Below are positions 44,954-56,858 of a stretch of 64,000 nt of DNA, in pieces (position 1 is the first letter of the stretch; every line of letters starts with the position of its first letter). Both the position numbers and the translations under genes were made by a program. Source of the stretch: Salvia splendens (Eukaryota > Streptophyta > Magnoliopsida > Lamiales > Lamiaceae); assembly GCF_004379255.2 (NCBI RefSeq), contig NC_056039.1:24565883-24629882 (forward strand), given 5' to 3'. The notes under the pieces were generated by a model, which saw nothing but the letters and a program-made list of their open reading frames with translations, made no database searches and was not told where the DNA came from.

Positions 44954-46310
44954 TTCTTCTAGATCGATTAGATGGATGGAAGTCCTAGCTATAATTAGCC
45001 TAGGACTGGCCTAGGAGATTCAGAAAAGGGGAAGTCTAAGCTGAATGCGGAACCTTGGTTCGCAGACCTGTTAAATTTCTTATTCACGGGAGAGCTCCGG
45101 AGTGAGCCAGAAGTTTCCCGAGCCCAGAGGATGAAAATTAGGAGTGAAGCCAAGTACTATTTTTGGGACGATCCTTACCTCTGGCGAATGGGTTCAAACC
45201 AGGTAATCAGAAGGTGTATTCTGGAATGGGGGCAAAGAGACGTACTGGACCATTGCCAAGCATTGGCATGCGGTGGGCATTTTGGCCTAAGAAAAACTGC
45301 TAGGAAAATTCTGATAGCAGTTTTTACTGGCCCACACTGAATAGAGACGCGTATGAGGGATGGACTGTCCCATGTCCCATGTAATCGTCTGTGAAGTGTT
45401 CGATGTCTAGGGGATGGACTTCATGGATCCATTCCCGTTTTCCTACGGAAATTCCTATATAGTGGTGGCAGTAGATTACGTATCAAAATTGATAGAGGCT
45501 AAAGTGACTGTCACGTGTGAAGCAAAGGAGGTCACGAAGTTCCTAAATGGCAATATTTTACGCCGCTACGGAGTGCCCAGGGCGGCGGTTATTTCGGATC
45601 AAGGAACCATTTCTGCAACCGAACCATGGTGGCCTTGATAACGAAATACGGAGTACATCACAGGTTGTCCACTCCATATCATTCACAGAGTAACGGGAAG
45701 GAAGAGATCTCCAACCGGGAGATAAAAGGAATTCTGGAAAAAATAGTTAATCCGTCGAGGAAAGACTGGAGCAACCGGTTGGATGATGCTCTCTGGGCCT
45801 ACCGTACTGCGTTCAAGATCCCATTGGGATGTCGCCTTACAGGCTCGTTTTTGGAAAGATGTGCCATCTCCCTGTGGGTGTTGAACATAGAGCTTACTGG
45901 GCGGTCAAGGAGATGAATATGAAGCCCCAAGCCTATGATGAGGAGAGAAAGCTCCAACTGCAAGAGCTGGAGGAATTGAGGCTTGAGTCATACGATGTTG
46001 CGATGTGGTACAAAGAGAAAACCAAGTTATGCCATGACAAGAACCTCCGGGTCAAGGAGTTGCAAGTTGGTCAGAAAGTGCTCCTGTTCCAATCACGGTT
46101 GAAACTGATGCCTGGAAAGCTAAAGTCCAAGTGGATAGGGCCCTACACGATCGTTGGCTTCAGAGCAAATGGAGCTGTGGAATTTTAGGGAAACGTCTCT
46201 ACTTCTATCCCTTTTCTTGTTAACGGCCACAGGGTTAAAGTATTTGGGGATAGTTCAGAGTTGTGCGTAGTGTAGGAAGTTCCCCTACGCATACTCTCCA
46301 TTGTTGCCTA
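44954..46310 (+). pseudogene. H RNase H tail and integrase, broken
   Basis: It includes the RNase H-integrase linker, the zinc region ([18 protein letters not shown]), the core beginning MDFMDPFPFSYGNSYIVV and [30 protein letters not shown], and the C-terminus [20 protein letters not shown]. Several shifts and stops occur (about 45340, 45620, 45830, 46186). A deletion near 45345-45375 removes the second zinc-ligand pair. Confidence 0.82.
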
Positions 46311-46324
46311 ACAGGTCAGGTAGC

Positions 46325-46414
46325 TAAGTATTCTTCGGGAATTCCTGGGTTAGGTAGATAGGAATAAAGTTTTAAAATCTGTGGACCGGACCAGCATATT
46401 CCCAAGAATACTTA
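46325..46414 (+). other. Intercistronic hairpin of element H
   Basis: TAAGTATTCTT (46325-46335) pairs perfectly with AAGAATACTTA (46404-46414). GGGAAT (46337-46342) pairs with ATTCCC (46398-46403), and CTGG with CCAG further in. It has the same position and architecture as in F and G but a different primary sequence. Confidence 0.78.
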
Positions 46415-46923
46415 CGCACGAATTGTATATAATGTGCATAGGTTTCCTAAATCTTAATATTAAAAATCCAAACAAAGAAAAAAACAAATTACCCAAAAAT
46501 ATTTTTTGAAACACCGAGCATACCTAGAAAAGCAATTTGAGGTTGAAATTATTTTGGATTCATATCATCTTGACCTAGTGGTTCGGTGTCTCATCTTTTT
46601 AGTTAAAATACTTTCCTAAGTGTTGTATTGTGAGAGGGAGCTTGAAAACAGCAGTTAAGTGAGGGGGAGAAATTTTCGGAAAAAATAGGGGGAAGTTTCA
46701 AATTTAGAAATTCAAAGTTCAAACTACCAAAGTGGAGGCGTACGTTTGCTTGCATCATCATGCAACCGTCCTTCTCCTTTTTTCCTTTTATTTTTATTTC
46801 ATTATTTTCTTTTTCCTTTCTTTCCTTTCAAATTTTCCTAAAATAACTTCCCTCACCTTATTAACTTCTCCCTCACAATTATTTTCTCTCACAACACACA
46901 TTCAATTTTTGAAAACCCTAATC
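46415..46923 (+). other. H spacer before the third ORF
   Basis: AT-rich and pyrimidine-rich, with no supported gene. GGAGGCGTACGTTTGC near 46733 corresponds to the GGGGAGGCGTAC block of F and G. Confidence 0.5.
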
Positions 46924-49660
46924 TCACCATTCCAAACTTTCGTTAACACAAATCTTGACTCCTACCCCGACTGTAGTAAGGCCAGAGCCAACGGCAGTGG
47001 CAACTACAACTTCTTCCATGCCACAGACGACTTCCACCGCCTCGTCTGCCGCAACCGGCGTCGCCTCCACAGATCCGAAACACGAGCCAGATCCAGAGAA
47101 AATCATGGAGGAATTCCTCCAGAAATTTGGGCGTGGAGCGAAGGCTAGCACATTTTATGCTCGCATGGTGGCGGAATGTCAAGAAGAAGAAACTTCCCTG
47201 TCCCCACTTGAAATTCCACCCAGACCGTCTACTTTTCGAGAAACTTCCACAGTCCAATCCCTAACCTCACATAAAGAAACCCCCAAAATTTACCCAAAAC
47301 CCTAACCCATGTTATAGAACCCCCTTCCTCGGTGATCCAAGCCAAAATCCAAGCCACGACATCTACCCATGCCCCTGTTCTGGAACATGCAGAGGCGGCA
47401 GAGTGCCCCCACGAGGAACTAGTGGAGAAGGTAGAAGGGGATGACAAGGATGAGGGGAATGAGGGTAATGCAGGAGGGGACGAAAGAGAAAAAAACCAGA
47501 GGAGGAGGGTGATGACGAGCCAGAGGGTAATGAGGGTGATGAGAGGGGTGTTGAGGAAGATGCTGAGGGTAATAGGGAGGGTAGAGAGAGAGGGAGAGGA
47601 AGTAGATGGTCAGGAGAATGTTGCTGGTGATGAGGGAGATAACAGAGAGGCTAAACAGAATGACGAGGAGAATGTTGAGGGACAGATCCCTGCTGATGTT
47701 GAGGGAGAAATCCCTGTTGTTATTGCTGGAGAAACGGAGGAAGAGATCGTCAATGAGGACGATGGTAAGGAAGTTGGGAAAGAGGAGTCTGTCGGTGTGA
47801 ATGTAGAGGAATCCGAGAACGAAGGGTTGAAAGAAATTGTTGATTTAGAGGATAGGTCGGAGGCAGAGGAAACACCGGTCGACGAGAGGATGACAAGAAG
47901 AAACACCCGTCGGAGCATACAGATGGATGACTTGGTAGCGGCTTCAAGGGCAAGGAAGTTACAGATCGGTACTTCGGAGGGCGAGGAAGAAACAAGGGAG
48001 GGCACCCCCAAGACCCAGGAGACTCCAGAGAAGGAAGAGGAGTTCTCTGCTGAGGGCGTTGAGAAGCACTTTGCTGTTGAGCGTAAACATAAAGGGAAGC
48101 AGGAGGCCAAGCCCCTGATGAAGGAACACAGGCAGGCTTCCGTGACCCTGGTTATTAAAGAGCCCACACCAAAGCCCATCCGTGTACCGTTTGCCAAGGC
48201 ATTAGGAAAGCTCGAGGATGACAGCGAGGAGGAGAAAGAGGCAAAAGCCAACCCGCCTGAGGAGCCCATCTACGAGATGATGGAGGTACTGGTAACGTAG
48301 AAATTGCTGGAAATTATTGCCCATTTCAATGATCCTAAGAAAGCCTTGACATATGAGGAACGAGGAACGAAAGGGAAACCTGCCAAGTCGGGAAATCGCT
48401 TCCATCCCAAGTCGCTCCAGGAAATTGAGTCGGAGGAAGAATTCTTCTACTATAACAGCACCATCGGCTTTGAATGGTTGTTGGGTCATAGCGAGACAGA
48501 GGTGCCGATTGTCTTGGCCAAAGAATTCTTTACCTCGTACAAGATCAAGTCCACCATGGACCCTGACACCGATTCAATCAGCTTTCGCCTATTCAATGGG
48601 GAGATAACAATGAGTATTAGGGAGTGGTCCTTGAGGATGGGATTGTTCACACCGGAGGAAGACGAGGAAGGCATATGGAATGAGAGGGTAATTGGGCCCC
48701 CAAAGAAGACCTCAGGCTTCGACATACAAAAGGCCTGGGAGCTCATAACGCACAAGCGTGGTGGAACCTTCAAAACAAGCGTCTCAAAGGGAGTCCACAT
48801 TACTAACCATATCCTCTATTTCGAAAGTCTTCATCGGGTATAACCTCATAGTTCAAGCAAGCTCCGCCCTCACTACACCCGAGCTATACTTTGCTTGGTG
48901 TATGCTGAAGGGCGTGAAGGTCCATCTAGGATACTGGTTGGCCCAGGCTTGCCACTTGATGACTTCCCATACCTCCCGCCACCTCTACACCTGTCACTTC
49001 CTCGGCGCTTACCTTCAGAGGAATGTGATTATGAAGATAGAGAAATCGGTACCCACTCATCCAATGTGTGATCCCCCAGAGCTGTTCAACTTAGATTACT
49101 TCTTCAACAAGGGCCTTCTGACTATGAAGGACGAAGAGATCGTATTTTATGAAGTGGGGAAGGTCGAGACGACTATGAAGGTGGAAGATGGCGGAGTGTC
49201 AAATGCTGAGCGAGAGGGATGGCGAACGGAAATGGGGGAAGTTAGGAGTGAGTCGGAGAGATCCGGGGTGGAATGGGCACGATAACCTCTACCGTTATGG
49301 GACTGAAAGGAGCATTGGAGACGCACACAGAAAAGATGACTGAGGCTCTCACCTTGATGATGTGGATGGTGACCTAAGCTGAGCAGAGGAGTTCGCAGGC
49401 CCAACAAATTATTCCTCCTGGACCTAGTGGAGAGATCAGACCCCCAGCCCCAAGAGTCTCCGCCATTCAGCAAGCGCCCGTTAAGCCTGCCGGTACCCCA
49501 AGTAAGAAGAGCAAGGAAGTGTTAACAACTACAACCACCACCATGTAAGTGAAGAAGAAGAACACCCCATGCCAGTGAGGAAGGAGACAGAGGAGCCAGC
49601 TTCATCAGCTCCGAAGAAAGTGAAAGCAGGCCGCGCCAAAACAAGTGCCCCAGAAACCTA
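46924..49660 (+). pseudogene. H third ORF, broken
   Basis: Start region near 46924-46955. It is Thr/Pro-rich, with KIMEEFLQKFGRGAK matching the LLQKIGG segment of F. An acidic section (EGDDKDEGNEGNAGG, EGEIPVVIAGETEEE) replaces the GETP repeats. The globular domain follows at 48304-49150 (KEFFTSYKIKSTMDPDTDSI, SIREWSLRMGLF, HLGYWLAQACHLM, FNLDYFFNKGLLTM). A TAG at 48298-48300, a shift near 48840 and others make it non-functional. It is the most diverged of the three copies. Confidence 0.8.
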
Positions 49661-50306
49661 GCTCTCAAGGGAGCCAGAAGCATAATTGATACCCCCCAAG
49701 TGACCAAGTAAATTTTACATTTCAGTTTTTGTTTTTCTTTTCTTTTAATAAATATTTGTGATGCATGTTTTTCCCTGTTTTGAGCGTGCTTCGTTGTGTC
49801 TGTATGTTTTGTGTGCTCTCTCTCACTTAGCCCAATTCTTGGTCTAAGTGTGAGAAGTTTTGTTGATATAGCATATGTTGGTATCTGTTGATTTCTGTGT
49901 TTTTCTGTGTTTATCTTCTCTCACTTAGCCCATTGCTTGGCCTAAGTGTGAGAAGACTATTTTGTATATATGTTATGTTAGGTTGTTGTTTTGTGTTTTC
50001 TCCCACTTAGCCCAAGTCCCAAGTCTTGGATTGGATTGACGATTGGATTGACCTTAAGCTTGTGGGGACGACTTGTAGAACTTGAACTTGTTTATACATC
50101 TGTGTTTGTTTTTGTTTCTGTATTTTGTTGTTTTCTTAATTATGTGTCCGTGTTCTATTTTTTGTTTAAGTCTTTTGCGTCTAGGTTTAGAAGCTGTGTC
50201 TTTTTCTTTAGAGTCGGTCAGGAGATAACCATGCATCAAAATTTGCCTTATTTCTTTATTTTGTCTTACATACTTGAGGACAAGTATGGTTTAAGTGTGA
50301 GCAGTT
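49661..50306 (+). other. H 3' non-coding region with long hairpins
   Basis: Two long hairpins occur: 49815-49857 (TCTCTCACTTAG / CTAAGTGTGAGA) and 49915-49955 (CTTCTCTCACTTAG / CTAAGTGTGAGAAG). A third left arm near 49999-50013 lacks its partner because of a deletion. The CTGGAC hairpin array of F and G is not seen. CTTAAGCTTGTGGGGACG and ACTTGAGGACAAG are kept. Confidence 0.75.
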
Positions 50307-51841
50307 TGATACGGCTCATTTCATGCATTGGTTATGGGGTTAAATTCTGTGATTTTAGTGAGCTAATAAGTGTTTGTAAGTTCAGGTGCGTGAAATATCT
50401 GCCAGACCCAGGGAATGCATACAAATCAACCGGGCAGACAAAAATGAGGGAAGTGAAGTGAAAAGGCGCCAGCAATTTACCTGACAGAGGAAATGATGGA
50501 AACGCAGGCAGGAAGCAAAAGTGAACGAGGAGCAAATTCTAAAAGATCCTTTTTCGGAGAGCAAAAATGACAAATCATGAAGAAGGAGTTCCCTAGGGGT
50601 CTGAACCTCAACTATAAATGGGACAACTATCTTGAAGAGGATCATCATTCTACACCAGCTTCAACACACTCCTTAGTTTCACTTTTAGTTTTAGCTAACT
50701 TCACACACGCACTTGGCACCAATGGGGTAACTTTGGGCATATTGGGTTCGGTTTAGCTTAGTTTGTGGAGTAACACAGTCCTCACGGGGGTGAAGATATA
50801 ATCGTTTATATTTCTACTGTTTTTAGTTCGCCGTGAACTTCTTTACCGGAAGCTCGGAGATTGATATTTCTATTTGAACCTTTTTCCAGCTGCTATGGAA
50901 GTTTACGTTTTCTGTTTTATGTTGGCTTTGATGCTTGATGTTGGTTTTTACTGATTTGGATGCTTTCGCAATTGATTGCTGATTTGAAGTTAAGATCGGT
51001 TGAATCAGAGTTGGTTTGTTGTTGAATTATTTCAATTGGAGTTGATGGATATGAATCTGAATGTGGTCGGGTTTGGATTGGTTTGCTCGGGAGTGGATTG
51101 TGAATTGGAGTTGTAGATCTGATACATACCAATTTGGATCTGCATGGTTATGGCTATTTTTACTATTGCTTCTGATTTGCTCGACGTGGTAGTTTTTAGC
51201 TTAATCGTAGTGTTCGAAGTCCGATCTGAGTTTGTTTTGTTTTCTGTGTTTGATGCTCTGTTTCATTCATGTTCATGTCAAATTGCTGAAGAAGATGAAG
51301 ATCGTTGGTAGTTAGACTCAAATCTGGTTGTTTGTTTACTTTTGCAGCTTTATCTGTCGCAGTAGTTAATTCGGGAAATTATTCCCACTGTTTTTCTTGC
51401 GTACTTGTCGGACTGTTTTGGGAAAATATTTTACTTGAGCTGGTAGTTTGCTTAATTCGTTCTTAGTCAATTTTACGATTTGATGAGTCATGCATGCGTT
51501 CATGTTTTTCTCGTTTCCTAGGTCCAGTAGTTAGTTAAGTGCTTTTTAATTCCATCGAGTCCAGTAGTTTAAAGAAATCTTAACCCATGAGTTGTGTGGC
51601 AGCAGCCGACCAGTTCCAAGTCCTCTAAATACTTGCTAACACCTTCGTCTCTATGGGATCGATCCTTACTTCCATATACTAGCTAATAGTATGATGGGTT
51701 AAGGTTTTGAAGCAGTGAAAAGTGTGTCCAACGACCATTTCTGATAGATTCATGATCTCCTAGACCCTGTGATCTAGTGAATCCTCTGGACCTGTTTAAT
51801 TGAGAAACACCTAGTGCACATTCACTTTCTTAGCAACTTCA
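50307..51841 (+). mobile_element. Single LTR of element H
   Basis: It starts TGATACGGCTCATTTCATGC and ends TCTTAGCAACTTCA (1535 bp). CTATAAATG at 50612-50620 is the TATA candidate and the U5 hairpin is at 51676-51692. The tRNA-Asp primer site follows at 51844, so it acts as 5' LTR for the right half while also closing the left half. Confidence 0.88.
51676..51692 (+). other. U5 hairpin ATACTA-N5-TAGTAT, H copy
   Basis: Stem identical to F and G, loop GCTAA. TGGGATCGATCCTT precedes it and GATGGGTTAAGG follows, 149 bp before the LTR end. Confidence 0.65.
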
Positions 51842-51843
51842 AA

Positions 51844-51861
51844 TGGCGCTGTTGCCGGGGA
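51844..51861 (+). promoter_or_regulatory. Primer-binding site of element H (tRNA-Asp)
   Basis: TGGCGCTGTTGCCGGGGA starts two bases after the LTR, with one mismatch to the G site. Confidence 0.85.
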
Positions 51862-51943
51862 TGGATGGCGTTATTTATGTTTGTGTTTAGACTGGTTTGG
51901 TGTATATTGTTTTGAATTGTTACTTTTCCTTTTTTTTCAGTTT

Positions 51944-54620
51944 ATGAGCAGAGGCTCAAAGTTCGGGAGCTGGAATTATACGCCCAATTGGAGAGACACT
52001 CAGATCAGCTGGTAACCTAAAGAAGTACTTGCCCCTGTAACCACTAGATCAGGGTTAACAACAGCTAACCCACTCCAGTTGAGTTCAGGGAGTGGAGAGG
52101 ATCCGACCTCGCCAATCAAGAAAGAACCAGAGTCGTTTTCAGAAACAGAGAAAGAAATTAAGGAAAACATGGTGGACGTAATTGATAACGATCCGGAGAT
52201 AGGGTCGCTCAATGCCCACCTGAATGGCGAACTATCCCAAGCCATAGTCATTACCCAGGCCCAGAAGGCGATCGATATCAAAACGAACTTACTGGCAGTG
52301 ATGCCGCATTTCTACGGGAGGAAGATTGAGTGCCCATATGAATTCCTCCATGAGTTCTGCAAACTGTGCAATATTCAGAAGAGACCTCCCAACTCGAGTG
52401 AGGAGGATTATAGATTGAGAGCGCTTCCATTTGCGCTGAAGGGTGAGGCCAACACATGGTTATTAAGGTTACCGACCAATTCTATCCGTACGTGGACAGA
52501 TTTCATACTAGTTTTCTTAGACTACTTCTTTCCCGCTAACAAGACTAATGCGCTCAAGAAGGAAATTCAAGCATGCAGACAGGACTATGATGAGTCATTG
52601 AGCCAGTATTGGTCACGCTTCAAGGGATTGCTCGATTCCTGCCCCAACAACCGAATGGTTGAAGCAGAGGTCTACAATATCTTCTACGAAGGGGCGAATC
52701 CAGAGTCTAAGGATTTGATGAACTCCTCGAGCGGGGAGAATTTCACGAAGAAGCATGTGAGCGAGGTCAGAGAGATTCTAGGAAGATTGATTGATGCAAA
52801 GAAGGCGTATGATCAGCCTCGCGCCATTCTTAGGATGGAATCAACTATTTCAGTCACAGAGCAAGGCAAAGAAAAGGTGGAGGCCCGAATTGACAGATTA
52901 GAGAAGGCCCTTTTGAGTGCTATTGAGAAGAACAGCCAGCTCGCCCCATCAGAAAAGGTGAAAGCTCCAGGTCTAGAGGAATTGCAACCTCAACCATACT
53001 ATGGTCCGCCAGTGGAAGGAGATTTCCAAGCCCAGGCAAATTCAATAGGAAGCTGGAATCCGAATGGAAGTTGGACCCAGGGAAGCAAAGGGATGCCCCA
53101 TGGAGGGATCACCCTAACTTTAGATGGACTGAAGGTAACCCGAATCCACCACCTCAGCAGCAGAATACCAACTATTCGAATGCACTGGAACATCAATCTA
53201 ACTGGTCTGGAAGAAATCAGGAGGGACAGAACAACTGTGGCAACCGGAATCAGGGCAACCAGTCCAACTGGGCGAACAGGAATCAGAACAATCCAGCAAA
53301 TTCCTATGTGTCACCCCATCAGAGGAATTACCAAGGCAATACCTCAAACCCTCAACCCAATTACCAAGGGAATCAAGGGTCGGGTAATCAATACAACAGC
53401 AACCAGGGGCCTCAAGGGAATTTCCATTCAAATCAAGGACATGGACCTAGCCACCATCAAGAATCGAGTGCCAGTTAGCCGAGCTCCAGACAATCAAAGA
53501 GACTCGATGAGATGGTAAATGATTTGGTCAGTTTGCAGCAGCACCTTCAGAATAATATGTAGTCATGGATATGCTGGCGATGCAATTATCCCATATCGCC
53601 ACTTCACTGAGTGAAATGCACGGGAATGAAGGAAGAATCCCTGCCACAGTTAAGCCACCAGATAGGGCTAACATCAGTCAAATCACCCTTAGGTCCGAAC
53701 AAGAGTACAAGGGTCCGGCAATGAGGATTGATGAAGGGACGCCTACTGAGGTAAGCAAAGAAGGAGATTATCTGATCCATTAGAAGGAAGACACTAGGAC
53801 AAAGGAAATGGAAACAAGGGAAGCTAGAACATAGGGTGATATCCAGATCGGTGACTTGAGAAAACCAGTACCCCGAATGGCTAACCCATTTTTCATGGAC
53901 TATTGAACTGAAGTGGAGAAAGAAAAGTAAGGAAAGAAACTGGAGTGTCTTCCAAGGGAGATTCCAGCAACACAGTCAAACAAGTGAAGCCCTTTCCCTA
54001 CCGAGGAGAAGTCAGAAAAAAAGAAAGATGATCCAGTAGACTTCATGGAAATCTTCGGTAAGCTGGAAATCAACCTGCCATTCCTACAGGCTCTGAAGCT
54101 GCCTCTTTTCAGCAAGTTCATCAAGGAATTTATCATCGGGAAGACTAAACCCAATGGCAAGATAGTGATCAAAGAGAGTGTTTCAGCAGTAATTCAGAAG
54201 CAGAGGATGCCATCAAAACGCACTGACCAGGTATGTTCACTCTTCCCATTACAATTGGGGACATTAGAATTGAGCATGCTATGTGTGACCTAGGAGCATC
54301 GATAAATGTTTTACCACTTTCCATCTACAAGAAGTTGGTAGGAGTACGAATTGTTGACACAAATGTGGTGATCCAGTTAGCGGATAGGTCATGCATTAGT
54401 CCAGAGGGTTAGAAAATGTGATAGTTAAGGTTCATGATTTCTTGTATCCAGCCGATTTCCATGCGATTAGGATGAGTGAAAATGAATCTGTTTAGTCTAG
54501 CGGAGTGCTTTTAGATAGACCATTCCTACGCACCGCTAAGACCATAATTGATGTTTTTGATGGAACAATTTGTCTGGATTATCATGGGAGAAATTCACAT
54601 TTAACATTGATGAGGCTATG
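51944..54620 (+). pseudogene. H gag and protease, broken
   Basis: The ATG at 51944 (MSRGSKFGSWNYTPNWRDTQ) is followed by a stop at 52016-52018. Capsid motifs continue in 52079-53085 (IKTNLLAVMPHFYGRKIECP, GEANTWLLRLPTNSIRTW, DYFFPANKTNALKKEI), then shift. The Asn/Gln-rich nucleocapsid-like part continues at 53071-53478. The protease region (DLGASINVLPLSIYKK, near 54290-54330) is interrupted by shifts near 54230 and 54410 and further stops. Confidence 0.82.
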
Positions 54621-56858
54621 AAAAACCTTTAGATGTGGAGAATCTTCATATTGTAGATATTATTAACCCCTTGGTCCAAGAATATCGAGACTGAATTAAT
54701 GCAGGAACAGATTGATAATTCAGCATTGAGCCATTCCATTGATAAAGAGGTAGCAGGTTGGTGCGAAGCAATGAACACACTGGAATTGACAGATGAAGAG
54801 CTAGCAGAGGCGATCATCGAATTCTGTAAGTGTCCGACATCTGCGAGGTCAAGGGGATCAGTCCATCTGGCCAGCATGGAAAAGTTACCAGACCCAGAGG
54901 AGTCAACCACAAGTGAAATGGACAAAAACCCCCTGCCCCAGGAGACTAGTTCACCAAAGAAGGAGTTGAAGACACTTCCACCAGGCCTGAATTATGCTTA
55001 CCTAGAAGTGAATGAGACGTTCCCCGTGATCGTCAACAGCAACCTTACCCAGGAGCAAGAGGGTAAATTACTGGCAGTGCTCAGAAAGAATAAGAAAGTC
55101 ATAGGGTGGACTCTATCAGATCTGGTGGGAATTAGTCCCGATCTCTGCATGCATCATATTCGCTTGGAAGAAGGCGCGAAGGCCTACCGGGATTCACAGA
55201 GGAAACTGAACCCGAACATGAGAGAAGACTTCATAAAGGAGGTACTGAAGTTACTGTCCTTAGGTATCATCTACTCGATCTCAGCTAGTGAATGGGTTAG
55301 TCCAGTTCACATGGGGCCAAAGAAGTCGGGTATACAGGTGGTGAAGAATGAAAAGAATGAGCTCGGCTACCGGGGTGGAGAATGTGTATCGACTACCGGA
55401 AGTTAAATACAGCCACTCGAAAAGACCATTTCCCCCTGCCTTTCATCGACCAGATGCTGGAGAGGTTATCCGGGAAACAATACTTTTATTTTCTTGACGG
55501 TTACAGTGGGTACTTCCAGATTTACGTCGACCTAGAAGATTAAGACAAGACAACATTCACTTGCCCTTTTGGCGCGTATGCTTATAGGAGGATGCCCTTC
55601 GGTCTACGCAATGCACCTGGAACTTTCCAAAGGTGTATGATGAGCATTTTCTCTGACCTGTTAGAAGAGTGTATAGAAATCTTCATGGACAATTTCACTG
55701 TCTACGGAGATTCTTTCGAGTCGTTCTTAGGTCATCTGGATGTTGTTCTGAGAAGGTGTCAAGAGAAGAACCTCATCCTCAACTTCAAGAAGTGTCATTT
55801 TATGGTCCCAGAGGGAATCGTCCTAGGCCATATTGTATCTGAAAGAGGAATCCAAGTCGACAAGGCAAAGGTGGATGTAATCTCGAAGCTACATTATCCC
55901 ACAAGTCAGAAGGAAGTGAGAGGATTCTTAGATCAAGCGGGTTTTTACCGAAGGTTCATAAAGGATTTTGCGAAGATCGCACAACCACTTACTCGCCTCC
56001 TGCAGAATGATGTCGATTTTTTCTTTGACGAGGCATGTCAAGGGGCCTTCCAACTCCTGAAGGATAAGCTTATATCAGCCCCGATAATCAGAGCTCAAGA
56101 CTGGAATCACCCCTTCGAGGTGATGTGCGATGCTAGTGACTACGCCGTCGGAGCAGTGCTAGGTCAAAGAATTGATGGGAAGAGCTATGTAATCTTATAT
56201 GCCTCGAAGACTCTTAACCACGCCCAGAAGAATTACGATACCTCGGAGAAAGAAAGGCAAGCTGTTGTGTATTCCTTTGAGAAGTTCCGACAATATCTAC
56301 TTGGGTCGAGTGTGATAGTGTTCACTATTAACGCAGCTATTAAGTACATGTTGGTGAAAAAGGAGTCTAAGCAAAGACTAATCCGATGGGTGTTGTTACT
56401 ACAAGAATTCGACTGGGAAGTGAGGGATAAGAAGGGGACCAATAATAAGGTGGCCGACCATCTAAGCAGAATTTTTTAAGGAGATACAGAAGAGACTATA
56501 TTAGATGCGTTCCTAGAAGAGCATGTTTATTAAGTGGGAAATTCTTCTAGACCGATTAGATGGATGGAAGTGCTAGCTATAACTGGTCCAGGAGATTCAG
56601 AAAAGGGGAGGCCTAAGCTGAATGCGGAACCTTGGTTCACAGAACTGGCAAATTTCTCAGTCACGAGAGAGCTCCGTAGTGAGCCAGAAGTTTCCCGGGC
56701 CTAGAGGATGAAAATTAGGAGTTGAGCCAAGTACTATTTTTGGGACGATCCTACCTCTGGAGAATAGGTTCAGACCAGGTAATCAGAAGGTGTATTCCAG
56801 AGCAGAGAGACGTACTGGACCATTGCCATGCATTGGCATGCGGTGGGCAATTTGGCAC
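54621..56858 (+). pseudogene. H pol: RT and RNase H, truncated and broken
   Basis: Open pieces 54699-55406 and 55592-56479 carry [36 protein letters not shown], the [11 protein letters not shown] region, the FMDNFTVYG box (FMDD changed to FMDN, which removes a catalytic aspartate), [13 protein letters not shown] and [11 protein letters not shown] shift near 55360-55400 and a stop near 55541 break RT. After 56480 the linker runs with more stops to the zinc region (ACGGQFG) and ends abruptly at 56858 against element K. Confidence 0.85.

Larger units (their letters stand above)
43363..56858 (+). mobile_element. Athila-type element H in the order 3' half - LTR - 5' half
   Basis: The left part (43363-50306, minus solo LTR B) is the end of RNase H, integrase, third ORF and hairpins. 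A single LTR is at 50307-51841. The right part (51842-56858) is primer site, gag, protease, RT and RNase H up to the start of the integrase zinc region. About 370 bp around ..DAFLEEH.. to ..ACGG.F occurs at both outer ends (43363-45290 without B, and 56490-56858), with about 10% differences. No LTR is present on either outer side. Confidence 0.82.
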
